A DNA stretch of 56,510 nucleotides from CAYRFF01 sp964436125 (GTDB taxonomy: Bacteria > Bacteroidota > Bacteroidia > Chitinophagales > Saprospiraceae), in assembly GCA_964436125.1 (NCBI GenBank), contig CAYTBT010000019.1, forward strand, positions 1 to 56,510, written 5' to 3'. This document shows positions 25,938 to 34,285 of this stretch, one piece after another; the stretch's first letter is position 1; each line of letters opens with the position of its first letter. Both the position numbers and the translations under genes were made by a program. Under the pieces are notes generated by a model. It saw nothing but the letters and a program-made list of their open reading frames with translations. It had not been told where the DNA came from and ran no database searches.

Positions 25938-28280
25938 TTAAGCGTCTTTAATCTTGGCGCTATTGTATTCTTCGGCAGCCTCTTTTACTGTTTTTTTCAA
26001 TTGCTTGGCAACCTCCTTCGTCTCGGCTTTAGTAGTTTTATAGACCTCTTTGTACTTGGCAATTAGCGGTTCTGCAACTTCTAAAACATCGTCCGCTAAA
26101 TCGTTTGCCTCAATTTGTTCTTCATTCTTATTGAGCAATTTATCGACCACTCGTTCAGTGTTGGATTTGTAAATCTTACGGCCGAGAATAATATCGGTAT
26201 TCTCATTGATTTTTTTAGTCTTGTTTTTGCTTAGATCTTTACCCTCATCAAGATTAAGCTTTTTCTTTGTTTTTCTGACCCTCTTATTCTTTTCTTCCGG
26301 CATTTTCTCGAGAATATCTTCAATCTCCTTCGGGAAATTAAAGACGCCTTTAAAGGTATCTTTAAAAAGAAGGTTGGTCATAAAACGTGCATTTACAATC
26401 TCTGTGGCTGCCAATGCATTGGGGAAGGTCAATACCTTTTCAGCATCCAGTTCAACCATTTCGCCATTCACATCTTCAGATATGACCGGAAAGAAGTTGA
26501 GCAATTCGCTTATGTTTTCCTCTCTTTCCTTTTCGGTAATTTCCCCACTTACCGCTTTGGGGTTTAAGCCGTTGGCAAATTCGTCATAGATTTCGAGGAC
26601 GCGTGTCGGAGCAAAATCAAACAGATAGGCGGACTTTTTGGTCTGCCAATCGCCATTTATCGGTCTTTTGTGCGGATTTTGAGCACGAAAAGCAGCTTGC
26701 ATATATAAAGAAGGCGATTTAATATCGCTAAGCATCAGTACGGCCGTCCATTCTTTGATAGTAACACCGGTAGTCAATTGACCACAGGAGAGGGTAATGG
26801 TTTTATCGTTCTCGGCAATAGCCTTTTGTACTCTATCAAAAGATTTCTCGTTTGCTTTAAAGTTCTTTTCTTCTTCCTCAAAGCTTCTGCCATCACCAGC
26901 AGCAATAATTATTTTATAATCTTTAAATACAGGGTCTTTCCTAAGCAATCTTGCGAGCGCTTTTACAGATGCTACACGATTGCCTACATACCAGAATGTG
27001 TGTCTTAATTCTTCTCTAAGCTCAGGAGTGGAGAATGGATATTTTTTATTTGTCGTAAGATTATATAAAAAATCCTTTACCTCGTCCTCGTGTACGAATT
27101 TTCCACTTTTTGCTCTAAAAAACTCGTTTAAATCAAATGCATAATCATAGTTCTCATCATCAATGTCAATTCCTTCATTTACTTGATCGGTAATCATTTG
27201 TGAGATCCGATAAGTAAACAATTTCATTTCAGGAAGATCTGTATGGGGGCCTGTTTCATCTTCTTCAATTTCAACTTTTTTGATTTGTTGTTCATCCAGA
27301 TAAGTCCAGTTGTAAATGGCCTCCTTAGGGAATTTTTCATTTGCCAAAGCTTTAAAAGGCGTTCCGGATAGGTGGAGTGTATGCTTACGCTTAACGACAT
27401 TAAATGCGGCATCGGTTCTTTGTGTATCCACTCCTTCGTGAGCTTCGTCAATAATGAGCAGGTCCCATTCCAGGTCGGCTACCCAGCGCAATTTATCATA
27501 ATCTCCACCAAAGTATTTAGAGCCTTTTAAGTCCTGCAAGGAAAGAAAAGTAATAAAGGACTTTTTGTCTGAATGATTGATATGTTCTACATATTGTTCC
27601 CTTGTGATAGTAGCTCTATTTCTTAATGATGAAGTCTCGGATATAAAATAATATCCATCGATGAACTTATTAAAATCATCAAACCAGGAATTGGCGATAG
27701 CGGGCCGGTTGGTAACGATTAAAACTTTCTGAGCGTTTAATCGTTTGGCTAAATCATAGGCGGAAAGTGTTTTCCCGAAACGCGGCTTACAGTTCCAGAG
27801 GAATTCCCCATTTTCAGTGTTTTGGAAATATTCGAGTGCTTTAGTTACCGCTTCTTCTTGTTCAAAACGCAGTGTATAATCTATCTTGCCGCTATCATCT
27901 TGTAGGGCAGAAAATCCTTTTTCTCTGAATAAATCAAATAGTTTCTTCGATTTTTCAGGAAATCCGTTAAAGTAAAACCATTCAGTTCCAAGATCATCTC
28001 TTTTATCAATACCTTGCTTTACGAGGAATTGATGGAAAGCACTATCTCTAAAATCATCTTTATTCCCTTCAAAAAAAGCGGGTGCGCTCCAGAGTTTATT
28101 GTAAACTTCTTTAAAAGCAGCTGTTCTAACTTGTTCTTTTATCCTATCATCTACATTTTTCCTTTCAGTATAGCCAATTTTTTGTGAACCTTCATTTTCG
28201 CGGCGATTAGGGAGCTCGTAAGAATATATCTGTGGATATATAATCTTATAAGACTTTATGTTCTGTGTGTAATTGCTCAT
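25938..28280 (-). CDS. DEAD/DEAH (type III Res-like) helicase part of a split restriction-modification enzyme
   Basis: 780 residues of an SF2 helicase. The Walker A-like segment is CKPRFGKTLS (164-173), DEAH is at 278-281, motif III-like LSGTPF follows, and the C-terminal helicase lobe includes ITLSCGQLTTGVTI and a Q-motif-like LYMQAAFRAQNP. The first ~55 residues (IYSYELPN...KIGYTERKNVDDRIKEQ) resemble the T5orf172/GIY-YIG nuclease start, a possible cleavage domain. The Lys/Glu-rich C-terminus runs straight into the in-frame TAA at 25938-25940 and then the methylase frame. Likely role: ATP-driven translocation or cleavage in a type IIG/III-like restriction system. It is first gene of the five-gene cluster. 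Confidence 0.88.
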   Translation of the reverse strand: MSNYTQNIKSYKIIYPQIYSYELPNRRENEGSQKIGYTERKNVDDRIKEQVRTAAFKEVYNKLWSAPAFFEGNKDDFRDSAFHQFLVKQGIDKRDDLGTEWFYFNGFPEKSKKLFDLFREKGFSALQDDSGKIDYTLRFEQEEAVTKALEYFQNTENGEFLWNCKPRFGKTLSAYDLAKRLNAQKVLIVTNRPAIANSWFDDFNKFIDGYYFISETSSLRNRATITREQYVEHINHSDKKSFITFLSLQDLKGSKYFGGDYDKLRWVADLEWDLLIIDEAHEGVDTQRTDAAFNVVKRKHTLHLSGTPFKALANEKFPKEAIYNWTYLDEQQIKKVEIEEDETGPHTDLPEMKLFTYRISQMITDQVNEGIDIDDENYDYAFDLNEFFRAKSGKFVHEDEVKDFLYNLTTNKKYPFSTPELREELRHTFWYVGNRVASVKALARLLRKDPVFKDYKIIIAAGDGRSFEEEEKNFKANEKSFDRVQKAIAENDKTITLSCGQLTTGVTIKEWTAVLMLSDIKSPSLYMQAAFRAQNPHKRPINGDWQTKKSAYLFDFAPTRVLEIYDEFANGLNPKAVSGEITEKEREENISELLNFFPVISEDVNGEMVELDAEKVLTFPNALAATEIVNARFMTNLLFKDTFKGVFNFPKEIEDILEKMPEEKNKRVRKTKKKLNLDEGKDLSKNKTKKINENTDIILGRKIYKSNTERVVDKLLNKNEEQIEANDLADDVLEVAEPLIAKYKEVYKTTKAETKEVAKQLKKTVKEAAEEYNSAKIKDA

Positions 28281-28410
28281 ATTCTACTTACTAATTGTAC
28301 TGTCGTAACTATTGTTTTGCATCTTGAACAAGGTCTGACCAGCTTGTCGTAGTGGCAACAGATTGTACCACTAGTTATCAGCTGAAGACAAGACGACCGT
28401 AAATTTAACA

Positions 28411-28434
28411 AAAAACTTTCAATCGAAGGTTTTT
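28411..28434. terminator. Bidirectional terminator-like hairpin between RhuM-Fic and the helicase
   Basis: AAAAACTTTC (28411-28420), loop AATC, GAAGGTTTTT (28425-28434): a 10-bp stem with one wobble, giving a U tract on either strand. It would insulate the toxin cassette from the helicase operon. Confidence 0.55.
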
Positions 28435-28465
28435 AGCCGCTCATTTGCCAGGCCGTTTAATAGAT

Positions 28466-28623
28466 AGACATTCTTTCTTCTTATTCCTCTTAACAGGCAG
28501 CATCTATTCCACTTTTCTCACTCAGAGGTGCATATTGATAAGTCCTTATGTTCACCTTGTCGGTTCTGTCTGACAGGGCGGTTCATTGTGCGGTCTGGGG
28601 TGGGAGGGAAAGCAGGTTGTTGC
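28466..28623 (-). repeat. ~160-bp cassette-flanking repeat, copy A
   Basis: Diverged direct copy of 29685-29845. Shared blocks include AGACATTCT, TCTTATTCCTCTT, CATATTGATAA, CACCTTGT, ACAGGGCG and the terminal GTTGTTGC. Its inner end lies 16 bases past the stop of the RhuM-Fic gene, on the 3' side. Confidence 0.75.
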
Positions 28624-28639
28624 CCGCTGGCAATGTCCT

Positions 28640-29602
28640 TTATTTTATCAGGTTACAAATTAGTTTTATCATTAATTCTTTCTCTTTCGGGTTGCTTTGA
28701 GCTACCAATAAAGCTATTGCAGTTAAAGCATTCTCGTTTATTTTTAAATCTCCGTTTTCTTTTAAAAGATGTTTGTTCCTTTCCAAGAACCATACGAATA
28801 AAAAGGCTCCAATTCGTTTGTTTCCGTCTGTAAAAGGATGGTTCTTAATTACAAAGTAGAGTAGGTTAGAAGCTTGTTCTTCAATAGTGGGATACAAATA
28901 TTTTCCACCAAAAGTTTGGGTAACATTTTTTAAAATCCCCGAGAAGCTGTTGTCCTTTTGTTTTCCGAATAGGTCTGTAGCTTCTTTTTTTGCAATCAAT
29001 TCTCTTCTGAGTTGGTTTATTCCATCGACCGCTTCCCCGTATTCAATTTCATAAGTTATATTTTCATTAAGCTCTTTTAAATTCAATGATTGACTATCAT
29101 AATGGTTTAAGAGGATAAAGCTTTTAGTGTAGTTTTTTAATATGCTGAGAAGCCCTTTTGATTCATCTGTCAGTTGTTTTTCTTCTGATTTTTCAATGAT
29201 TTTGATTACCTGATTTAATTCTGACAACCGTTTTTGGTTGATGGAATAGCCTTGAATCAAATAATCCTTTAATCGTTGTGTTGCCCAAACCCTGAATTGG
29301 GTTCCCTGCTTTGAGTTCACTCTGTATCCAACCGAAATAATTGCATCAAGATTGTAGAATTCAATTAATCTTTCAACCTTTCGTTTTCCTTCCGTTTGAA
29401 CTGTTGCATTTTTTGCAACAGTTGACTCGTAGTCAAGTTCCTCTTGTTCGTATATTTTCTTTAAATGACGGGAAATCACAGATTTATCACGTCCAAAAAG
29501 CTCTGCGATTTGATTCAATGAAAGCCAAACCGATTCTTTCTCAAATCGTACTTCAATATGCGTTTCTCCATTTGATAATTTGTATAGTTCTATTTTACTC
29601 AT
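28640..29602 (-). CDS. RhuM-family N-terminus fused to a Fic/Doc domain (probable toxin)
   Basis: 320 residues. Residues 1-~125 match the RhuM 'virulence' family: a SVWLSLNQIAELFGRDKSVISRHLKK helix-turn-helix-like segment and the FRVWATQRLKDYLIQGY signature. The C-terminal part (~185-320) is a Fic/Doc domain with HPFTDGNKR at 255-263. The core has Lys where AMP-transferring Fic has a second Gly, as in Doc-like kinases. No inhibitory helix motif was recognised with certainty and no small antitoxin gene is adjacent. It could be self-regulated through its HTH. Its 3' end is followed by repeat copy A. Confidence 0.85.
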   Translation of the reverse strand: MSKIELYKLSNGETHIEVRFEKESVWLSLNQIAELFGRDKSVISRHLKKIYEQEELDYESTVAKNATVQTEGKRKVERLIEFYNLDAIISVGYRVNSKQGTQFRVWATQRLKDYLIQGYSINQKRLSELNQVIKIIEKSEEKQLTDESKGLLSILKNYTKSFILLNHYDSQSLNLKELNENITYEIEYGEAVDGINQLRRELIAKKEATDLFGKQKDNSFSGILKNVTQTFGGKYLYPTIEEQASNLLYFVIKNHPFTDGNKRIGAFLFVWFLERNKHLLKENGDLKINENALTAIALLVAQSNPKEKELMIKLICNLIK

Positions 29603-29856
29603 TCATCAAAAATAGTAAAATTTTAGTTGGAAGTTTCTTTTGGAAGCAGTCGGGAGCTGAAATAAGGATAAAAATCCGGTTTAAAGACATTCTATCCTCT
29701 TATTCCTCTTCACAAGCGGTATCTATTCCGCTTAAATCCCCAAAGGTACATATTGATAATTCCATAGGAGTCACCTTGTAGAGGTTCCGTCCAACAGGGC
29801 GTTTCATTGTTCACCCTGCGGGCGCAACGAAACGCTAGTTGTTGCGTGATTGTGCA
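29603..29856. other. Gap between RhuM-Fic and the zeta-companion gene
   Basis: 254 bases, mostly repeat copy B (29685-29845). The remaining ~80 bases upstream of the RhuM-Fic start should carry its promoter, which I could not identify. Confidence 0.4.
29685..29845 (-). repeat. ~160-bp cassette-flanking repeat, copy B
   Basis: Diverged direct copy of 28466-28623, starting 11 bases past the stop codon of the 50-residue companion gene. On the minus strand it contains GCGTTTC...GAAACGC arms flanked by AAC and GTTGGAC. That recalls the outline of integron attC sites (GTTRRRY), but the match is partial and no integrase is present. Confidence 0.75.
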
Positions 29857-30009
29857 TTATTTGGGCTTTATCTTTATTATTTTTCCGTCTTTCATTATTA
29901 CAATTTCAGACTGTTTTTGCCTTTTAAAAACGATTAAGTTTTCACGGACTTTTTCAAGCCCTTTAATTATTTTATCGAACAGTTCGTTTTGCTTATTTGT
30001 AGTTTTCAT
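29857..30009 (-). CDS. 50-residue companion of the zeta toxin (putative antitoxin)
   Basis: Too short for a usual ORF cut-off, but well formed. ATG at 30009 overlaps the end of the zeta gene by 17 bp, and the frame closes with TAA at 29857. The product begins MKTTNKQNELFDKIIKGLEK and ends in a basic KDGKIIKIKPK tail. It is strongly charged, predicted helical then beta, and without a known domain. The overlap implies translational coupling with the toxin. Antitoxin function is inferred from position and size only; toxin-first order is less common than the reverse. Confidence 0.6.
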   Translation of the reverse strand: MKTTNKQNELFDKIIKGLEKVRENLIVFKRQKQSEIVIMKDGKIIKIKPK

Positions 30010-30580
30010 AATATCTCTTTATTTGTTGAAATTTTACTTCATTAATCATTTCTAATCCATTTTCCTCACTCTTTTTCGCAATTAGTTCAGGTTCAAGAGA
30101 AGAATTGTCTATTATTAATAATCCGTTTACCTCAGGTATAAATATATCAAATAAATTTTTGATGCCTCTGTTGTATCTCCTTTCGATTACTTTAGGCCTA
30201 ATGTTGTGACCGCCTTCTTTTACTCTTATTCTAACCCTTTCTTTTGCTAATTCAATACTCTCTAGCCAAAAGAATAAGAGTGTCGTGCTGTAACCCCTCT
30301 GTTTTGCTTGTCTAATTTTATGAATATGACTTTTGGTAGCTAAAGTAGTTTCAAAAGCAAATGTTTCGCCTTTTCCAATGAGTTCATTAATTCTATTGAG
30401 CATTATTCGTCCTGCTTCAAAAGCCACTTTTTCAGGTTGAAAAGGTGAGATTCCTCTAGCTATTTCGTCAGCATTTACAAATTCTTGACAATCTATAATT
30501 TCCGGTAAAATAGTAAACGAAGCGGTAGTTTTTCCTGCTCCGTTGCAGCCCGCAATTATGTATAGACTTTTCTCCGTCAT
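29993..30580 (-). CDS. Zeta-toxin family P-loop kinase
   Basis: 195 residues. The Walker A motif is AGCNGAGKTT (10-19), followed by FVNADEIARG (Asp of the nucleotide-sugar kinase site) and GETFAFETTLATKSHI. This is the pattern of zeta toxins, which phosphorylate UDP-N-acetylglucosamine and block wall synthesis. The later region RPKVIERRYNRGIKNLF is typical of chromosomal zeta-like proteins. No epsilon antitoxin is present; the 50-residue ORF overlapping its 3' end is the likely partner. A -7 box ends 5 bases before the ATG, so the message may be leaderless. Confidence 0.88.
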   Translation of the reverse strand: MTEKSLYIIAGCNGAGKTTASFTILPEIIDCQEFVNADEIARGISPFQPEKVAFEAGRIMLNRINELIGKGETFAFETTLATKSHIHKIRQAKQRGYSTTLLFFWLESIELAKERVRIRVKEGGHNIRPKVIERRYNRGIKNLFDIFIPEVNGLLIIDNSSLEPELIAKKSEENGLEMINEVKFQQIKRYYENYK

Positions 30581-30585
30581 ACTTA

Positions 30586-30613
30586 CAAATTTACATTCTT
30601 TATTTTAATACAA
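30586..30613 (-). promoter_or_regulatory. Promoter of the zeta toxin gene, possibly leaderless
   Basis: On the minus strand TTG (30611-30613), 17 bases, then TAAATTTG (30586-30593), a full -7 match ending 5 bases before the ATG at 30580. Confidence 0.5.
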
Positions 30614-31030
30614 TACTTTTTAAGTAGAACGGAATTTGGTTTTTGCATAACACACATCTTGCATACACACAATAATACCACTTTTCCCGATTCCATCCTA
30701 ATCTTCCTACAACTATTATTAGACTTGAACCATACTTTTAAATATAAATTGTGTATATATTATTTACGCATTGCGCATTCTGTGTTTATTTATTACGACT
30801 GATTGTAGTATATACATTTTGCGCAATGTTGATACAATTAAAGATACTCATAGCTGTGCAATATATTTTTACTTGTGTTCTATGTTGATGCGATTACTGT
30901 ATTTATGCGCATTCTTATTCTTGTATTTTCCTATTCAGGTGAAGGTGGAGAAAGGGGGAGCATAAAGAAAGTGATCAGGATGGACTAGGCGACGTATAGT
31001 GTGCAGATAACAACGATACAATGAAATTTA

Positions 31031-31038
31031 TACCTTTG
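31031..31038 (+). promoter_or_regulatory. Isolated -7 box (TACCTTTG)
   Basis: Perfect TAnnTTTG but without a clear -33 box, 288 bases upstream of the histidine kinase. It would give that gene a long leader, or serve an unrecognised short transcript. Confidence 0.3.
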
Positions 31039-31325
31039 TGACACAGTTGAGCATTCTAAGCTTAAACAAGAACATGTATTTAATCCGATATTCATAAGAA
31101 AGATCTGTTGTGAGAGGTATTGGGATGAATAGGGGAGAATCGAATGAATATTACGGATTGAATCTACTTATTTATTGGCTTGAGGATGTGGGAAATAAGC
31201 TAGACATAATTATCTTGTCGCAAAGTAAAGAAGTCTGCAATTGTGAAGTACAATAGCAATTATGCGATAGACATTACGTTAATACGGCAGTCTAAGGACG
31301 AGAAAATAGAGAGAAGGAGAGAAAT

Positions 31326-32498
31326 ATGAATTATATACAGCGCTCGGTACGTTGGAAAATAATCTTGGTGGTAAGCGGTTTAATAATCGTTATTATCTCC
31401 ATCTTTTATACCAATTTCCTGGCGCAGAAACTTGCCGAAGGGGAAAAGAATAAAGTACAGATATTTGCCATGTCTTTTGAGTCCCTCAATCGCGCTCCAC
31501 TTGATGCAGATGTCGCCCTGGAACAGCAGCTCATTGAGAAAATCATGCATACGGGGATACCGATAATCCTGGTTGACGGAATGGGACGAGTACAAGAAGG
31601 CTATAATTATGGAGATAAAAATGATGACATTGAGTTTCTTCAGAAGCAACTAGAGGAGATTAAGAAAAATGGCTATCCACCCGTACGCGCATCCGGCTAC
31701 GCATCGTATATTTATTATGATAATTCTTATGCCTACACACTCTTGACTTATTTTCCGATTGTACAGATCTTACTCCTGGCTTGTTTTCTACTCATCAGTT
31801 TTCTCGTGTTTTCAGGCATACGGAAAAGTGAACAGAATCAAGTATGGGCCGGCCTTGCCAAGGAAACCGCACATCAACTCGGTACGCCTATTTCATCCTT
31901 AATCGCCTGGATTGAACTTTTCAAAGCAAGGAATGAGGACAATGATGCTTCCATTGAGCTGATCGACGAAATGCAGAAAGATGTGAATCGCCTCGATTTA
32001 ATCTCCCAACGATTTTCCAGAATAGGCTCCAAGCCTGAACTGGAACGCACCAATATCGTAGATCTCCTCTGCGAGTCCGCAGAATACATGAAAAAACGAG
32101 CTCCGCGGAAAGTTTCTTTTGACTTTACGCAAGCGGAAGATTCCCCGCCTATTTACGTCATGGCCAATGCGTCCCTATTTGAGTGGGTGATAGAGAATCT
32201 GATACGCAATGCCTTGGATGCCCTCGACGGCAAAGGCGAGATCAGCGGGCAGATTGCCATCAAAAACAACAAAGCATACATCAACATAAGTGATACCGGC
32301 AAAGGAATTCCGAGTGATAAACGCAAAGCGGTCTTCAAACCCGGCTATTCTACCAAGAAACGCGGCTGGGGACTCGGCTTGTCTCTCTCCAAGCGTATTG
32401 TCAACAATTATCACAATGGCAAGATCTATGTCAAAGACTCCAAGGCAGGCAAAGGAACAACTTTTACCATTCAGTTGCCTCTCGTACCTCAAGATTAA
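31326..32498 (+). CDS. Orphan sensor histidine kinase
   Basis: 390 residues. Helix 1 at about 12-30, an extracytoplasmic sensor of ~110 residues, helix 2 at about 143-163, then the kinase core. The phospho-acceptor is His183 in LAKETAHQLGTPIS. The N box is ENLIRNALDA, G1 is DTGKGIP and G2 is WGLGLSLSKR. The H-box form with HQLGTP is typical of Bacteroidota kinases. No response regulator is adjacent, so its partner must lie elsewhere. The preceding GGAGAG lies at Shine-Dalgarno distance, rare for this phylum. Confidence 0.93.
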   Translation: MNYIQRSVRWKIILVVSGLIIVIISIFYTNFLAQKLAEGEKNKVQIFAMSFESLNRAPLDADVALEQQLIEKIMHTGIPIILVDGMGRVQEGYNYGDKNDDIEFLQKQLEEIKKNGYPPVRASGYASYIYYDNSYAYTLLTYFPIVQILLLACFLLISFLVFSGIRKSEQNQVWAGLAKETAHQLGTPISSLIAWIELFKARNEDNDASIELIDEMQKDVNRLDLISQRFSRIGSKPELERTNIVDLLCESAEYMKKRAPRKVSFDFTQAEDSPPIYVMANASLFEWVIENLIRNALDALDGKGEISGQIAIKNNKAYINISDTGKGIPSDKRKAVFKPGYSTKKRGWGLGLSLSKRIVNNYHNGKIYVKDSKAGKGTTFTIQLPLVPQD

Positions 32499-32625
32499 GC
32501 CATCGATGCCATGAAGCAGGAATATTGAACAAGATAAACAGCATAAACTGCGGGAAATATAGACACTCATCGTCGAAAAAGTAGAAAACAATAAGGTATT
32601 TTTTTCGCTCTTTCACGTATAGTAG

Positions 32626-32633
32626 TACCTTTG
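32626..32633 (+). promoter_or_regulatory. -7 box of pckA
   Basis: TACCTTTG followed by CA, 39 bases upstream of the pckA ATG at 32672. A T-rich TTCG about 18 bases upstream may act as -33. Confidence 0.55.
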
Positions 32634-32671
32634 CATTGCTAAGCAAAAAAACGTCAATTTAAAATATTATC

Positions 32672-34285
32672 ATGAAGGTTAAAGGAAAGAAAAATCCACA
32701 AGCAAATCTGGATTATTTAGGCCTAACCGGCGCTGCTTCAGAATACTGGAACGCATTGCCGGAAGACCTTATGGAGGAATCCATTGAACAAGGAATGGCT
32801 CAACTAGCCGACAACGGGGCAATTCTCGTTGAAACCGGTGAATTTACCGGCCGTTCACCCAAGGATCGATTCATCGTCAAGGATTCAGTTACCGAAAACA
32901 CGGTGGATTGGAACCACATAAATATGCCATTCAGTCAGGAACACTTTGATCAATTGCAGCAAAAAATGTGCAATTATCTGAAAGGAAAAGAGGTCTATGT
33001 CCGAGACGCTTATGCCTGCGCCGATAAGGATTATCGCCTCAACTTGAGGCTCGTGACAGAATACCCATGGAGCAACCTATTTGGGTATAATATGTTTATG
33101 CGCTTGACCGATGAAGAAATACAGACATTTGAGCCGGAATGGAACATTATCTGTGCTCCCGGATTCCTCGCCGATCCACTTACCGATGGAACGAGGCAAG
33201 GGAATTTTGCCATCTTGAATTTTGGGAAGAAGACAGTACTTATCGGTGGAACGGCATACACAGGCGAGATTAAAAAAGGGATTTTTTCTGCCTTGAACTT
33301 TATCTTGCCCACCTTTCACAATGTGATGACAATGCACTGCAGTGCCAATACCGATGACAAAAATGGCACGGCAATCTTCTTTGGCTTGTCGGGAACCGGT
33401 AAAACAACTTTATCGGCCGATCCACAGCGGGCCCTTATCGGCGATGATGAACATGGCTGGTCTGAAAATGGAGTATTCAACTTTGAAGGCGGCTGCTATG
33501 CCAAGACCATTGACCTTACACCGGAAAAGGAACCACAGATATACCACGCAATTAAACACGGTGCTATTCTCGAGAACATGCACTTTGTTGAAGGTACGCG
33601 GTCACCGGATTATTCCGATGAGAGTATTACTAAAAATATCCGCGTTTCTTATCCGATATATCATATTGAGAACGCACTGCCCGTGTCACAAGCCGGACAC
33701 CCCAAGAATATTTTCTTACTGACTTGTGATGCATTCGGTGTCTTGCCTCCGATTTCCAAGCTCAATAAAGGACAGGCTATGTATCACTTCATCTCCGGAT
33801 ATACCGCTAAGGTTGCCGGAACGGAAACCGGTGTAACGGAACCGCAAGTGACATTTTCAACTTGCTTTGCCGAGCCGTTTATCCCCTTGCATCCGACGCG
33901 TTATGCGGAGTTGCTCGGTGAGCGCATGGAGAAGCACAACACCGATGTATGGCTCGTGAATACAGGCTGGACAGCCGGCCCTTATGGTATTGGTCACAGA
34001 ATGGACCTGCCTTATACGCGAGCAATGGTTACCGCCGCATTGAATAAGCAGCTCGATAATGTCGAGTATAAAAAGCATGAGATATTTGGCCTTGAAATGC
34101 CGCTTGAGGTGCCGGGTGTGCCTTCTGAAGTGCTTGACCCGAGAAATACCTGGTCCGATAAAGCCGCTTATGACAAAAAAGCGGAGGAACTCGCCAAGGC
34201 ATTTGCTGAGAATTTCAAGAAGTACGAGGAGCAGGCTTCTGAGGAGATCTTGAATGCCGCTCCACGGGTTGCCCAGAAATTGTAA
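32672..34285 (+). CDS. pckA: Phosphoenolpyruvate carboxykinase (ATP)
   Basis: 537-residue enzyme that decarboxylates and phosphorylates oxaloacetate to PEP, the entry to gluconeogenesis, with ATP rather than GTP. The P-loop (kinase-1a) GLSGTGKTT is at 238-246, kinase-2 is LIGDDEHGW, and the metal/oxaloacetate site lies in GEFTGRSPKDRF (57-68). Length and motifs match bacterial ATP-type PckA. Monocistronic, with a -7 box upstream and a strong terminator 92 bases after the stop. Confidence 0.97.
   Translation: MKVKGKKNPQANLDYLGLTGAASEYWNALPEDLMEESIEQGMAQLADNGAILVETGEFTGRSPKDRFIVKDSVTENTVDWNHINMPFSQEHFDQLQQKMCNYLKGKEVYVRDAYACADKDYRLNLRLVTEYPWSNLFGYNMFMRLTDEEIQTFEPEWNIICAPGFLADPLTDGTRQGNFAILNFGKKTVLIGGTAYTGEIKKGIFSALNFILPTFHNVMTMHCSANTDDKNGTAIFFGLSGTGKTTLSADPQRALIGDDEHGWSENGVFNFEGGCYAKTIDLTPEKEPQIYHAIKHGAILENMHFVEGTRSPDYSDESITKNIRVSYPIYHIENALPVSQAGHPKNIFLLTCDAFGVLPPISKLNKGQAMYHFISGYTAKVAGTETGVTEPQVTFSTCFAEPFIPLHPTRYAELLGERMEKHNTDVWLVNTGWTAGPYGIGHRMDLPYTRAMVTAALNKQLDNVEYKKHEIFGLEMPLEVPGVPSEVLDPRNTWSDKAAYDKKAEELAKAFAENFKKYEEQASEEILNAAPRVAQKL

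Larger units (their letters stand above)
28281..28639. other. Intergenic region upstream of the helicase
   Basis: 359 bases without a gene. It holds repeat copy A (28466-28623) behind the RhuM-Fic gene, a bidirectional terminator-like hairpin (28411-28434), and about 130 bases that must carry the promoter of the restriction cluster. I could not identify a convincing one. Confidence 0.5.
30581..31325. other. 745-bp non-coding right edge of the island
   Basis: AT-rich. The left end holds the zeta promoter (30586-30613). A perfect -7 box lies at 31031-31038, and a 43-codon frame at 31125-31256 follows it, but I found no support for that frame as a gene. A GAGAAGGAGAG stretch just before the histidine kinase start is an unusual Shine-Dalgarno-like site. 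I found no repeat matching the left edge and no integrase. Confidence 0.5.

Noticed and set aside
28466..29845. True integron cassettes
   Set aside because: The repeat pair and gene order suggest it, but attC cores match only in part and no integrase is in the window; reported as a finding, not called as a feature.
30771..30965. 64-codon hydrophobic frame at the island's right edge
   Set aside because: AT-rich, Cys/Leu run typical of noncoding DNA; no support.
31125..31256. 43-codon ORF after a perfect -7 box, before the histidine kinase
   Set aside because: No conserved pattern or domain; could be chance. The -7 box is kept as a low-confidence feature.
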